Of a stretch of DNA of 45,198 nucleotides, positions 14,614 to 23,218 are shown in pieces. Where the stretch lies: contig JAOAUB010000055.1 in the NCBI GenBank assembly GCA_030157805.1, positions 1 to 45,198 of the forward strand. The letters run 5' to 3'. The position numbers and the translations under genes were made by a program. The stretch's first letter is position 1, and each line of letters starts with the position of its first letter. The notes beneath the pieces are model-generated. The model worked only from the letters and a program-made list of their open reading frames with translations, was not told the origin of the DNA and did not search any database. Source of the DNA: Legionellaceae bacterium. GTDB lineage: Bacteria > Pseudomonadota > Gammaproteobacteria > Legionellales > Legionellaceae.

Positions 14614-16904
14614 TTTCCAGCTCTAATTAATCCGCCCAAACCTTCTTCTTCGAGTGCATTTTGCAAGTGGAGTCGAATTTCTTCAGCGTGATTCATGTCC
14701 ATCACTTCGCCTAAAATTTTGCGGGCATTCGCCAGTGTGATGTTGCGAATAACCCATTTTATTCGCGGCAGGCTGCACGAATTCATGCTTAAAACATCAA
14801 ATCCCATGGCAATTAATAAGATAACCGCGAGTGGATCACTGGCCATTTCGCCGCAGATACTGACTTTGACGCCCGCGGCATGCCCGCCTTGGACGACCTT
14901 CAATAAGGTTTGCAATAAGGCAGGATGAAATGAATCATAAAGACCGGCGACTTTGGCGTTGTTACGGTCAACGGCCAAAAGATATTGTGTTAAATCATTA
15001 CTGCCCACTGAAAGAAAATCGACTTTTTTTGCTAATTCCTTGGCAAGATAAATGGCAGCGGGGACTTCAATCATGACGCCGACCTTAGGTTTATGAATCG
15101 CACAGTTTTCTTCCAATAGTTCACCGTACGCTTGCTCAACTAAAAGGCTGGCTTCCTCCACTTCGCTTAAGGTGGTGATCATGGGCAGCATGATTTTTAA
15201 ATTATCTAATCCTTCGCTAGCCCGCATCATAGCTCGAATTTGGATTAAAAATACGTCGGGATGATCAAGCGTGACACGGATCCCGCGCCACCCTAAATAA
15301 GGATTGTCCTCTTTCATAGGAAAATAAGGTAATATTTTATCCCCGCCGATATCGAGCGTTCGCATGGTAACGCTACGCGGCGCAAAGGCTTTCAATATTT
15401 GACGATAAATAATGCATTGCTCATCCTCGGAAGGAAATCGGTCTCGACTCATGAAGGGTATTTCAGAGCGATATAAACCAACGCCTTCAGCGCCCACGCT
15501 CATGGACAAGCTGCTGTCCATCGCTAAGCCGGTATTCACTTGCAATGAAATTCGGTGATTATCCAACGTTTCAGCGGGCTTGTCGCGTAAACTGACCAAG
15601 CTTTGATTGAGATCCTGCTCTTCTTGGGCAAGCTTTTTAAATTCAGTCAATAATCCGCGAGCGGGCGATAAATAAACATGGCCTAAAAACCCATCCACAA
15701 TCATGGCCCGTTCATTGAGTTGCTCGACTTTAAGACCAAGAACCCCCATGACCGTTGGCACACCCAAGGCCCTGGCTAAAATCGCCACATGGGAGTTATT
15801 AGCACCTTTTGTGGAAACAATCCCGACAAGTTGGCCCTCGGGAACTTCGGCAAGAGCTGATGCGGGAACTTCATCGCCGACTAAAATTGTGCGTTTGGGG
15901 TAAGTTAATTCTTGCGGTTGGGTTCGTTGTAACTCCGCTAGCACCCGCCGACCTAAATCACGAAAATCACTGGCACGCTCACGTAAATAATCATCTTCCA
16001 TGTTTTCAAATTGTAAAACATGTTTTTTAATCACGGCTGAGAGAGCGGCCTGTGCGCTTAAATGTTCCTCTCGAATCAGCGAAGAAACCTCACTACCTAA
16101 ACTATCTCGATCAAGAATACGAAGATAAACATCAAATAACGCATGCTCTTCTTCGCTGACTAGTTTTTTCATGCGTGCATTTAAACGTTGAATGTCTTCA
16201 CGAACAACATGCAAGGCATCAAACAAGATTTGCACTTCTTGCTCTACGTCAACAATTTGCAGGCGTGGTACGGCATCAATGTCGGCGGCAGGGTAGACCA
16301 CAACCACGGTGCCAATCCCAATGCCTGGCACACAGCCAATTCCCGTTAGAATAGTATGAGACGGTTCATTTTTTTCATGGCCCTGAGATTTGAGTTGGGT
16401 GAGTTGGGCTAATTCACCAGTCGCTTCCGCATGGGCAATAATGCCTCCCAGTTGGGAAGCTAAGGTGATTAAAAAGGACTCTTCAGCATCATCAAAACAA
16501 CGCTGTTCAGCTTGTTGAACCGTGATCACCCCAAATAGTTTACGATGCTGAATAATTGGCACGCCAAGAAATGCTTTAAGATGATCTTCGCCTAACAAGG
16601 GGTTTTGATGAAAATCGGGATGTACGAGTGCATTTTCAACATGAATAGGTTCTTCACGGCGGCCAATCAAGCCAATGATGCCGCTGTCTAGGCTGATTCG
16701 AACACGAAATTGCGCTTGCGGATTTAAACCGTCTGTTCTAATGAGAACGTATTCAGCTTGTTTATTGTCAATTAAATACACCGAAACCGCGTCCGCATTG
16801 ACCGCTTGACGTACCCGCTGGACCAAAACGGTTAACGCATCCGTAAACTCCGTCGCGGCGGTAACATCCTGCACAATTCGTTTTAAGGTTTTCAGCATTG
16901 ACAA
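14610..16904 (-). CDS. ptsP: phosphoenolpyruvate-protein phosphotransferase PtsP (enzyme I-Ntr) with GAF domain
   Basis: First enzyme of the nitrogen phosphotransferase system: it takes phosphate from PEP and passes it to NPr. It has 764 residues, with a GAF sensor domain at about 20-160, then the enzyme I N-terminal and PEP-utilising domains. The phospho-accepting His is H372 in GANNSHVAILARALGVPT. The PEP-binding barrel includes LQVNTGL, RSEIPFMSRDRFPSE, MLPMIT, GVMIEVPAA and SVGSNDLTQYLLAVDRNN. A start at the second Met (MLKTLKRIVQDV) fits E. coli PtsP equally well. It begins one base after the rppH stop and overlaps the next gene. This order is conserved in gammaproteobacteria. No ptsN or ptsO is in the window. 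Confidence 0.97.
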   Translation of the reverse strand: MSMLKTLKRIVQDVTAATEFTDALTVLVQRVRQAVNADAVSVYLIDNKQAEYVLIRTDGLNPQAQFRVRISLDSGIIGLIGRREEPIHVENALVHPDFHQNPLLGEDHLKAFLGVPIIQHRKLFGVITVQQAEQRCFDDAEESFLITLASQLGGIIAHAEATGELAQLTQLKSQGHEKNEPSHTILTGIGCVPGIGIGTVVVVYPAADIDAVPRLQIVDVEQEVQILFDALHVVREDIQRLNARMKKLVSEEEHALFDVYLRILDRDSLGSEVSSLIREEHLSAQAALSAVIKKHVLQFENMEDDYLRERASDFRDLGRRVLAELQRTQPQELTYPKRTILVGDEVPASALAEVPEGQLVGIVSTKGANNSHVAILARALGVPTVMGVLGLKVEQLNERAMIVDGFLGHVYLSPARGLLTEFKKLAQEEQDLNQSLVSLRDKPAETLDNHRISLQVNTGLAMDSSLSMSVGAEGVGLYRSEIPFMSRDRFPSEDEQCIIYRQILKAFAPRSVTMRTLDIGGDKILPYFPMKEDNPYLGWRGIRVTLDHPDVFLIQIRAMMRASEGLDNLKIMLPMITTLSEVEEASLLVEQAYGELLEENCAIHKPKVGVMIEVPAAIYLAKELAKKVDFLSVGSNDLTQYLLAVDRNNAKVAGLYDSFHPALLQTLLKVVQGGHAAGVKVSICGEMASDPLAVILLIAMGFDVLSMNSCSLPRIKWVIRNITLANARKILGEVMDMNHAEEIRLHLQNALEEEGLGGLIRAGK

Positions 16905-16905
16905 A

Positions 16906-17424
16906 TTAGGATGACCTCATTTTCTTCGCGCCCTTGATTGGAGTGCGACGTTTTTTCAAAAAGTAAGCAAGCTCTTTCATGGCTTGCGCGTAAACTTGCC
17001 GTTTGAAAAAGATCACTTGTTCAGGTGGCTCTTGATAATCAACCCAACGCCAACTGTCAAATTCAGGGGAGTCACTTAAGTCAAGGCGTAGTTTTTGTTC
17101 ACTGGCAATGAGTTTTAATAAATACCACTTTTGTTTTTGCCCAATCACCAAAGGGACTTTGCCATGACGAAGGTATTGCTTAGGTAATCGATAACGGAGC
17201 CATCGTTTCGTACAGCCTAATACTTCAACATCTCCTTTTTCTAAGCCGACCTCTTCGTTTAATTCGCGAAACATGGCTTCTAAGGCTGTTTCACCCGTGG
17301 CAAGGCCTCCTTGCGGAAATTGCCAGGCATCATGACCTTGTCGTCGACCCCAAAAAACCCGCCCGGAATCATTGACGACAATAATCCCCACATTAAGCCG
17401 ATAGCCGGCACGATCAATAACCAT
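16906..17424 (-). CDS. rppH: RNA pyrophosphohydrolase
   Basis: Nudix enzyme that removes pyrophosphate from the 5' end of mRNAs and so triggers decay. The Nudix box is [20 protein letters not shown] followed by VGL. The preceding WQFPQGG and the N-terminal [15 protein letters not shown] match RppH. The chosen start is the Met just before VIDRAGYR (172 residues). The frame runs on to 17487, but those 21 residues have no family match; ATG 17430 is the other option. First gene of rppH-ptsP-tauE, divergent from ansA. Confidence 0.96.
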   Translation of the reverse strand: MVIDRAGYRLNVGIIVVNDSGRVFWGRRQGHDAWQFPQGGLATGETALEAMFRELNEEVGLEKGDVEVLGCTKRWLRYRLPKQYLRHGKVPLVIGQKQKWYLLKLIASEQKLRLDLSDSPEFDSWRWVDYQEPPEQVIFFKRQVYAQAMKELAYFLKKRRTPIKGAKKMRSS

Positions 17425-17556
17425 AATCATAACTACTGAATAAAACGTCGATACCTGATTTTTCCACAAACAAAGCAGAATAAGCAAATGATCTATAATC
17501 TAAATAGGGGTTTTGTTATAAAATACTTTTTGTAAGCAGTTAAACACGGACATGTC

Positions 17557-18576
17557 ATGAGCCAGAAAAAGAAAATTCTTATTTTAAATACCGGCGGTAC
17601 GATTAGCGCTGTCAAAATGGCGCGGGGATACGAACCTGCGCAAGGGTATATTGCGGCAGCTTTAGGCACCATTCCGATGCTTTTGCATCCTGACTTACCG
17701 ACGTACACCATCAAGGAATATGCTCCGCTCTTGGACTCTTCCAATATGACGGTGGCGGATTGGAACCGAATTGCCAGTGATATTGCGGCGGACTATGACC
17801 ATTATGATGGGTTTGTGGTGTTTCATGGCACGGACACCATGGCCTATACCGCCTCGGCGTTGTCGTTCATGCTTGAAAATCTGGCTAAGCCGGTCATTCT
17901 TACCGGATCGCTTATTCCTTTATCGGAAGTCCGCAATGACGCGTTGGATAACATCATTACGTCACTTTGGCTTTGTGCGCATCAACCCATACACGAGGTG
18001 TGTATTTATTTTAACCAGCGTTTGTTGCGCGGTAATCGCACGCAAAAAATTAGCGCCGAACATTTTAATGCGTTTGATTCCCCTAATTTTGTGCATTTGG
18101 CATCGGTCGGCGTGCACATTGAGTTAAATTTTGAGGTCTTATTACCTAAACCTTGTGAACCGTTTAATTTACAGCCCATTACACCGCAATTTATGGCTAA
18201 TTTTCGATTGTTTCCAGGTTTTGCCACGGAAGTGTTGGCTAATTTGTTACAACAACCGTTAAAGGGTTTAATATTAGAAACTTATGGCAGCGGTAATGCG
18301 CAAAATAATGATCCTTATTTTTTACAATTACTCACACAAGCCTGCGATCGCGGTATTGTGATTATCAACTGTACGCAGTGTCAACATGGGGCAGTGGCGA
18401 TGACTCAATATGCCACGGGATACGGTCTAAAAAAAGCAGGGCTTGTCAGTGGCCACGACATGACGCCGGAGGCCGCCCATTGCAAGTTATTGTATTTATT
18501 GAGTAAAAATATCAATCTTGATGATATTAAATTGTTAATGGAAAAGAACATCTGCGGTGAATTAAGCACTAGGTAG
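17557..18576 (+). CDS. ansA: type I L-asparaginase
   Basis: Cytoplasmic asparaginase that hydrolyses L-asparagine to aspartate and ammonia. It has 339 residues, close to the 338 of E. coli AnsA, and no signal peptide, which separates it from periplasmic type II. The catalytic threonines are in ILNTGGTIS (T12 and T15) and HGTDTMAYTAS (T92, D93). The start is the ATG at 17557, with ACGGA seven bases upstream. A TATAAT at 17494-17499 lies in the 130-base divergent spacer with rppH, without a good -35. The 3' end overlaps the convergent orphan gene by eight bases. Confidence 0.95.
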   Translation: MSQKKKILILNTGGTISAVKMARGYEPAQGYIAAALGTIPMLLHPDLPTYTIKEYAPLLDSSNMTVADWNRIASDIAADYDHYDGFVVFHGTDTMAYTASALSFMLENLAKPVILTGSLIPLSEVRNDALDNIITSLWLCAHQPIHEVCIYFNQRLLRGNRTQKISAEHFNAFDSPNFVHLASVGVHIELNFEVLLPKPCEPFNLQPITPQFMANFRLFPGFATEVLANLLQQPLKGLILETYGSGNAQNNDPYFLQLLTQACDRGIVIINCTQCQHGAVAMTQYATGYGLKKAGLVSGHDMTPEAAHCKLLYLLSKNINLDDIKLLMEKNICGELSTR

Positions 18577-19474
18577 TACTGGCTAAGGTCTCCGTTTCTT
18601 CACAAGCAATGTCTTGAAACATGATTTGAAAGTGTTCTGAGGTCTCGTCGACAATTCGTGGGAGATCGGTCTTGCTTAAGGTATTGATCTCTTGAAGCGC
18701 TTCAGTAATGCATGTTTTTAAAAAGCCGTCGCTCGGTTGAGCATGGCCTAAAGGAAGCTTAAATAGGCCGAACAATCCTCCTAAAACGGGGATAGGAGCT
18801 GAGATCGGTACTGCATGGCGACTTGAAATACTTGAATTGTTGGTTAAAAGCTCTTTGAGGGTGCTAAGAACTATTGATTTAATGCCTTCGGGGTAGTCTT
18901 TTTTATTGTCAAGACGATACAAGTTTTTGATGCAACTCATAATGGCTTCATGAATAATTCCCGCTTTTTCAAGCGGCATGCTGGTGAAGCCCAAGGCTTG
19001 ACGAACCGCATGGCTCGAGTGCCACTCGTTGAGCTCTTCATGAATTTTGTGATCAAAATATTTCACCATTTTTTGACAAAAAATAGAAAAGGGGTGTTTA
19101 TTATCGGGAATATTAATCAAGTGATTATCGACAATTTTTTTTAATAAACGTTCTAACCACTCTCGTTTTTCATCAATCAGTGATTCAAGCCGTCCTTCAC
19201 TGCCGCCCTGTTTGAGATTTTCATCCAAGGCATTTCCTTTACAGATTCGCAGCAAAGAGTCTAATTGTTGTTGGATTTCTTTATCCTCCGTTAAATTGAT
19301 TTGATTGATTGAATCAATCAGGCGTTGAGCTAGCAACCTTTTTGCGGAAGATAATGTTAATTTGCGGCCCCATGCCGATTGCACTAAACTTTGATCTTCT
19401 TTCTCAGAGTTTTCGATATAGGCACTCAAGCTTTTCACAAGAATTTCCTGCGCAAGTTTGAAAAAAATAGTCAT
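18569..19474 (-). CDS. orphan helical protein with Glu-rich tail, candidate effector
   Basis: Unrecognised protein. From MTIFFKLAQEILVKS it has 301 residues; the frame extends to 19549, but those 25 residues are Cys-rich and look non-coding. Predicted mostly alpha-helical, with charged stretches (about 60-150) and one hydrophobic/Pro-rich segment, AVPISAPIPVLGGLFGLFKL. No signal peptide and no catalytic motif that I can see. The C-terminus ends in CEETETLASTT, a glutamate cluster followed by small polar residues as found in Dot/Icm substrates. It is convergent with ansA (eight-base overlap) and divergent from glmU across a short spacer. A candidate effector, by composition and context only. 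Confidence 0.6.
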   Translation of the reverse strand: MTIFFKLAQEILVKSLSAYIENSEKEDQSLVQSAWGRKLTLSSAKRLLAQRLIDSINQINLTEDKEIQQQLDSLLRICKGNALDENLKQGGSEGRLESLIDEKREWLERLLKKIVDNHLINIPDNKHPFSIFCQKMVKYFDHKIHEELNEWHSSHAVRQALGFTSMPLEKAGIIHEAIMSCIKNLYRLDNKKDYPEGIKSIVLSTLKELLTNNSSISSRHAVPISAPIPVLGGLFGLFKLPLGHAQPSDGFLKTCITEALQEINTLSKTDLPRIVDETSEHFQIMFQDIACEETETLASTT

Positions 19475-19590
19475 TACTTCTACCCCTATGGTTGTAATTT
19501 TTTTATCATAACAGTAACGTAAAGATGCGCAACAATGCAACTTATTCAAAACATGAGCATGCTCATCAAAATACCTGGAGTTTTTACATT

Positions 19591-20988
19591 ATGTCACTAC
19601 ACATCATTATTTTAGCCGCAGGACTTGGTAAACGTATGATCTCCGCTAAGCCCAAGGTACTGCATGAGCTGGGCGGTAAACCGCTGCTTGCTCATGTAGT
19701 CAGCACAGCGTTCTCGATGAAACCTGAAGCGGTGCATGTGATCTACGGGCATGCTGGAGAGCAAATTATTGATACCATGTCTCGTGTTTTATCTCCTTGT
19801 CCGGTTCATTGGATTCATCAGCAAGAACAATTAGGGACGGGTCATGCGGTGATGCAAGCTTTGCCGTACCTTCCTGTCGATGCGACTGTTTTAATTTTGT
19901 CCGGTGATGTGCCCTTAATTCGGGCAAGCACGCTTCGGAGTCTGGTCGCAAGCACCGAACAACATGATGCTCTGACTTTACTTCTTGCTCATCCAGACAA
20001 TCCCTACGGGCTTGGGCGGATTGTTCGAAGTGAACAAGGTGTTATTCAGGCCATTGTTGAAGAAAAAGACGCAAGCGATGCAGAGCGCCACATTCCTGAA
20101 ACGTATACCGGCGTTTGTTGTGCGCGTGGAAAAGATTTAGCGCGCTGGCTACCGAACCTCACCCATCATAATGCACAAGGCGAATATTATCTAACTGAAA
20201 TCATCTCCATGGCAATCCATGACAAGCAAATTATTCAATCAATAGAAACAACGGCGTTGTATGAAATTCAGGGCGTCAATGATCGCCTTCAATTGCACCA
20301 GTTGGAACGTGAATGGCAGCGTCAACAAGCTGAAAAATTGCTGTTGGCAGGGGTGACCCTTGCGGATAGCGCTCGATTGGATATTCGTGGTGAGCTTCAT
20401 GCCGAGCGGGATGTGTTTATTGATGTCAATTGCGTCTTTATCGGTACCGTGACTTTAGCGGAAGGGTGTCATATTGAGCCCAATTGCGTGTTGACCAACG
20501 TCACTGTGGGTAAACACAGTCGAATTCATGCAAGCAGCGTGCTTGAGGGCGCGGAGCTAGGTGAACATTGTCAAGTCGGTCCTTTTGCGCGTTTACGTAC
20601 GGGGACTCGCTTGAGCGCTTTTTGTAAAATTGGTAATTTTGTGGAAACGAAAAAAGCGACGTTTGGTACTCACAGTAAGGCGAGTCATTTAAGTTATTTA
20701 GGCGATGTTACCCTTGGTGATGACGTTAATATTGGTGCTGGAACCATTACGTGTAATTACGATGGTGTCAATAAACACCATACCAGCATTGAAGATGGTG
20801 CGTTTATTGGTTCGGACACGCAGTTAGTTGCACCGGTGATTGTGGGTGCGAATGCGACCATTGGTGCAGGCAGCACGATTCGCAGCAATGCACCATCTGG
20901 CGAACTCACGCTCACGGTGAGCAAGCAAAAAACAATTTATGGTTGGCAACGGCCTAAGAAAAAAATAGACCCATGCACGGATAGTTAG
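19591..20988 (+). CDS. glmU: bifunctional N-acetylglucosamine-1-phosphate uridyltransferase / glucosamine-1-phosphate acetyltransferase
   Basis: Makes UDP-GlcNAc for peptidoglycan and LPS. The N-terminal uridyltransferase half has LAAGLGKRM and the QLGTGHAV and LSGDVPL motifs. The C-terminal half is a left-handed beta-helix of hexapeptide repeats (about 255-440) with the acetyltransferase segment GNFVETKKATFG...KASHLSYLGD and NIGAGTITCNYDG. From MSLHIIILAAG it has 465 residues, close to E. coli GlmU (456). CTGGAG lies ten bases upstream of the ATG at 19591, so the longer frame from 19525 is rejected. Confidence 0.97.
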   Translation: MSLHIIILAAGLGKRMISAKPKVLHELGGKPLLAHVVSTAFSMKPEAVHVIYGHAGEQIIDTMSRVLSPCPVHWIHQQEQLGTGHAVMQALPYLPVDATVLILSGDVPLIRASTLRSLVASTEQHDALTLLLAHPDNPYGLGRIVRSEQGVIQAIVEEKDASDAERHIPETYTGVCCARGKDLARWLPNLTHHNAQGEYYLTEIISMAIHDKQIIQSIETTALYEIQGVNDRLQLHQLEREWQRQQAEKLLLAGVTLADSARLDIRGELHAERDVFIDVNCVFIGTVTLAEGCHIEPNCVLTNVTVGKHSRIHASSVLEGAELGEHCQVGPFARLRTGTRLSAFCKIGNFVETKKATFGTHSKASHLSYLGDVTLGDDVNIGAGTITCNYDGVNKHHTSIEDGAFIGSDTQLVAPVIVGANATIGAGSTIRSNAPSGELTLTVSKQKTIYGWQRPKKKIDPCTDS

Positions 20989-21038
20989 AGAGGGTTTTTC
21001 CCAAGGTGAGGAGTCACTAATTCAATGGAGGCAGGTTT

Positions 21039-21884
21039 ATGTGTCGTTTTATTGCTTATTTAGGTCATGAACTTTTGATGGAAGAGGTGCTGGTGAAGCC
21101 CACGAATTCCATTGTTAGGCAAAGCTTGCATGCGCGCGAATCACATTACCCAACCAACGGGGATGGCTTTGGTCTTGGATGGTATACCCCTTCAATCAGC
21201 GAAGAGCCGGCTTTATTTACGTCAACATTACCTGCTTGGAATGATCGTAATTTGTTGCATTTAACGGCAAAAATCAAATCAAATTGCTTTTTTTCACACG
21301 TGCGTGCGGCCAGTACCGGTGGTGTTAATCATTACAATTGCCATCCGTTCATTTTAGGCCGCTGGATGCTCATGCATAATGGAAATATTGCTGATTTTAT
21401 GCCAGTAAAACGTCATTTAAGGCATCTTTTAGACGATGATATTTATAATTGGATTAAGGGAGAAACGGATTCTGAACATTTTTTTGCGTTGCTTATTCAG
21501 CTTGCGGAGGGACGTGATTTAAACCAGTCTCAGGTTGTTGCCGACACGATACGGAAAACCATTCAGGTGGTGAATGATTTGGTCGCGACATACTCCAAAC
21601 ATCAGACGTCTTTTTTTAATTTTTGCTTGACAGATGGTCGGCGTTTATTTGCCACACGCTATTGCAGTCATCAAACAACGAAGCCCGAAACCTTGTATTA
21701 TTTTTCTGGCCACACCTTTGAGCCGCATCGTAATCTTCATCATGAACGATTGCATGGAAAACAGCAGAGTGTTTTAATTGCCTCGGAAAAGTTGACGAAG
21801 TTTCATGAGGAGTGGCAAGATGTTCCCGCAAATCATCTGCTCATTGTCGAAGAGGATCTGACGATCACGTTAGAGCCGATTTAA
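21039..21884 (+). CDS. class II glutamine amidotransferase (YafJ/EgtC-like)
   Basis: Stand-alone class II (Ntn) glutamine amidotransferase-like hydrolase of 281 residues. After Met removal, Cys2 (MCRFIAYLG) would be the nucleophile. Conserved pieces follow: SLHARES, NGDGFGLGWY, SHVRAASTGGV, CHPFILGRWMLMHNGNI and GETDSEHFFALL. Family members include gamma-glutamyl hydrolases of glutathione or ergothioneine metabolism (DUG3, EgtC) and uncharacterised YafJ. The substrate is not determinable here, though a GCS2-type gamma-glutamyl ligase is encoded at 36860. GGAGGCAGG before the ATG is a strong ribosome site. Confidence 0.9.
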   Translation: MCRFIAYLGHELLMEEVLVKPTNSIVRQSLHARESHYPTNGDGFGLGWYTPSISEEPALFTSTLPAWNDRNLLHLTAKIKSNCFFSHVRAASTGGVNHYNCHPFILGRWMLMHNGNIADFMPVKRHLRHLLDDDIYNWIKGETDSEHFFALLIQLAEGRDLNQSQVVADTIRKTIQVVNDLVATYSKHQTSFFNFCLTDGRRLFATRYCSHQTTKPETLYYFSGHTFEPHRNLHHERLHGKQQSVLIASEKLTKFHEEWQDVPANHLLIVEEDLTITLEPI

Positions 21885-21940
21885 TCGCGTGAGTCAACAT
21901 CCGATCAATACCATCTCAAACAATGTGAGTTAATGATTAC

Positions 21941-23122
21941 ATGGTCCAATTTCAACTTGATATCGATACCTTTTTACGTGACTATTGGCAAAAAAAACCG
22001 TTGGTAATCCGCCAAGCATTGCCTCATTTTATCAACCCCTTGAGCGGCGACGAATTAGCAGGGTTGTCGTTAGAAGAGGAGGTTGAAAGTCGTCTTGTTT
22101 TTGAAACTCCGACAAAGGCACCCTTTTGGCATTTAAAAACAGGCCCTTTTGTTAACGCTGATTTTAAGAAGCTTCCAAAAACGCATTGGACCTTGTTGGT
22201 GCAAGGGGTGGATAGGCTTATCCCTGAGGTTGCCTGCCTTCTTGAACACTTTGATTTTATACCGCAATGGCGTTTTGATGATGTGATGATAAGTTACGCC
22301 GTTCAACACGGCAGTGTTGGGCCTCACTACGATAATTACGATGTTTTTTTGTATCAAGCACTTGGTCGCCGCAAATGGTCACTCACGACAAAACATTGCA
22401 CACCCTCCAATTACTTGAATGATGTGCCCTTACGCATCATGGCGGAGTTTCTTGTTGAGGAAGAGTACATTCTTGAACCTGGCGATATGTTATACCTGCC
22501 GCCTCATGTCGGTCATCACGGGGTGTCCTTGAGCGACGAATGCATGACGTACTCGTTTGGTTATCGTAGTTATCAAAATCAAGAAATGTGGGGTAGTTTT
22601 GGTGATTATTTGGCAGACAGCGGTCAGTTAAGTTCGTTATACCATGATCCTCATTGGGCTCAAGTTAAATCATCTTCCGTTATTCCAACACAAGCTTGGT
22701 TGAATGCGAAGCAATCAATGCAACAATTATTAAATGATGATCAAGCCTTAAAACGTTGGTTTGCCTGTTTTGTGACGAGCCTTGATCAACAAGCGGAACA
22801 GCAACTACCCTTGCCGCTTGATGATGACGAGACCGGTGATGTCTCGCTTTTTATGAAGGAATTGCTTGCCAGTGAAGGCATGCTGCGCGATGGGGCTTGT
22901 CGTTTTGCTTATTATGACGATAATTTAGAGTTATTTATTAATGGTTGCGCATGGCCCACGGGGGGTATTAGCCCAGAGTTAGTTCAACTTGTTGCAAATC
23001 ATCGATTTTTAGCCTTGGCGGATTTGTTGCCATTACTGACAAACCAGGAGAATCAAGTATTTCTTTATGAATTGTGGAAGCTGCAATGGCTGCATTGTTC
23101 GTCAAAAAATAATCAATTATAG
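21941..23122 (+). CDS. roxA: ribosomal oxygenase RoxA (JmjC-type, 50S protein L16 arginine hydroxylase)
   Basis: Fe(II)/2-oxoglutarate oxygenase of the cupin/JmjC fold, 393 residues, like E. coli YcfD/RoxA (373), which hydroxylates an arginine of ribosomal protein L16. The iron facial triad is visible: H129 and D131 in GPHYDNYDVFLYQ, and H192 in LPPHVGHHGVSL. The N-terminal DYWQKKPLVIRQALPHF and the linker QALGRRKWSL are family-typical. The C-terminal part forms the helical dimerisation region. Stand-alone gene; the giant gene follows after 96 bases. Confidence 0.94.
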   Translation: MVQFQLDIDTFLRDYWQKKPLVIRQALPHFINPLSGDELAGLSLEEEVESRLVFETPTKAPFWHLKTGPFVNADFKKLPKTHWTLLVQGVDRLIPEVACLLEHFDFIPQWRFDDVMISYAVQHGSVGPHYDNYDVFLYQALGRRKWSLTTKHCTPSNYLNDVPLRIMAEFLVEEEYILEPGDMLYLPPHVGHHGVSLSDECMTYSFGYRSYQNQEMWGSFGDYLADSGQLSSLYHDPHWAQVKSSSVIPTQAWLNAKQSMQQLLNDDQALKRWFACFVTSLDQQAEQQLPLPLDDDETGDVSLFMKELLASEGMLRDGACRFAYYDDNLELFINGCAWPTGGISPELVQLVANHRFLALADLLPLLTNQENQVFLYELWKLQWLHCSSKNNQL

Positions 23123-23161
23123 TGTTCAATTTAAACTCCTTCCTTAGACTATGATCCACAA

Positions 23162-23189
23162 TTGAGCCTATATGTGCTAATATTATAAA
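23162..23189 (+). promoter_or_regulatory. candidate promoter of the giant gene
   Basis: TTGAGC (23162-23167), a 16-base spacer, then TATAAA (23184-23189), about 33 bases before the start codons. This is the best sigma-70-like pair in the roxA/giant spacer. GCTAATATT lies in the spacer and weakly resembles the PmrA-type element cTTAATatT of Legionella and Coxiella effector promoters. Confidence 0.45.
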
Positions 23190-23218
23190 TCATGTTGCTT
23201 ATTTGATCTCTATGGGGT

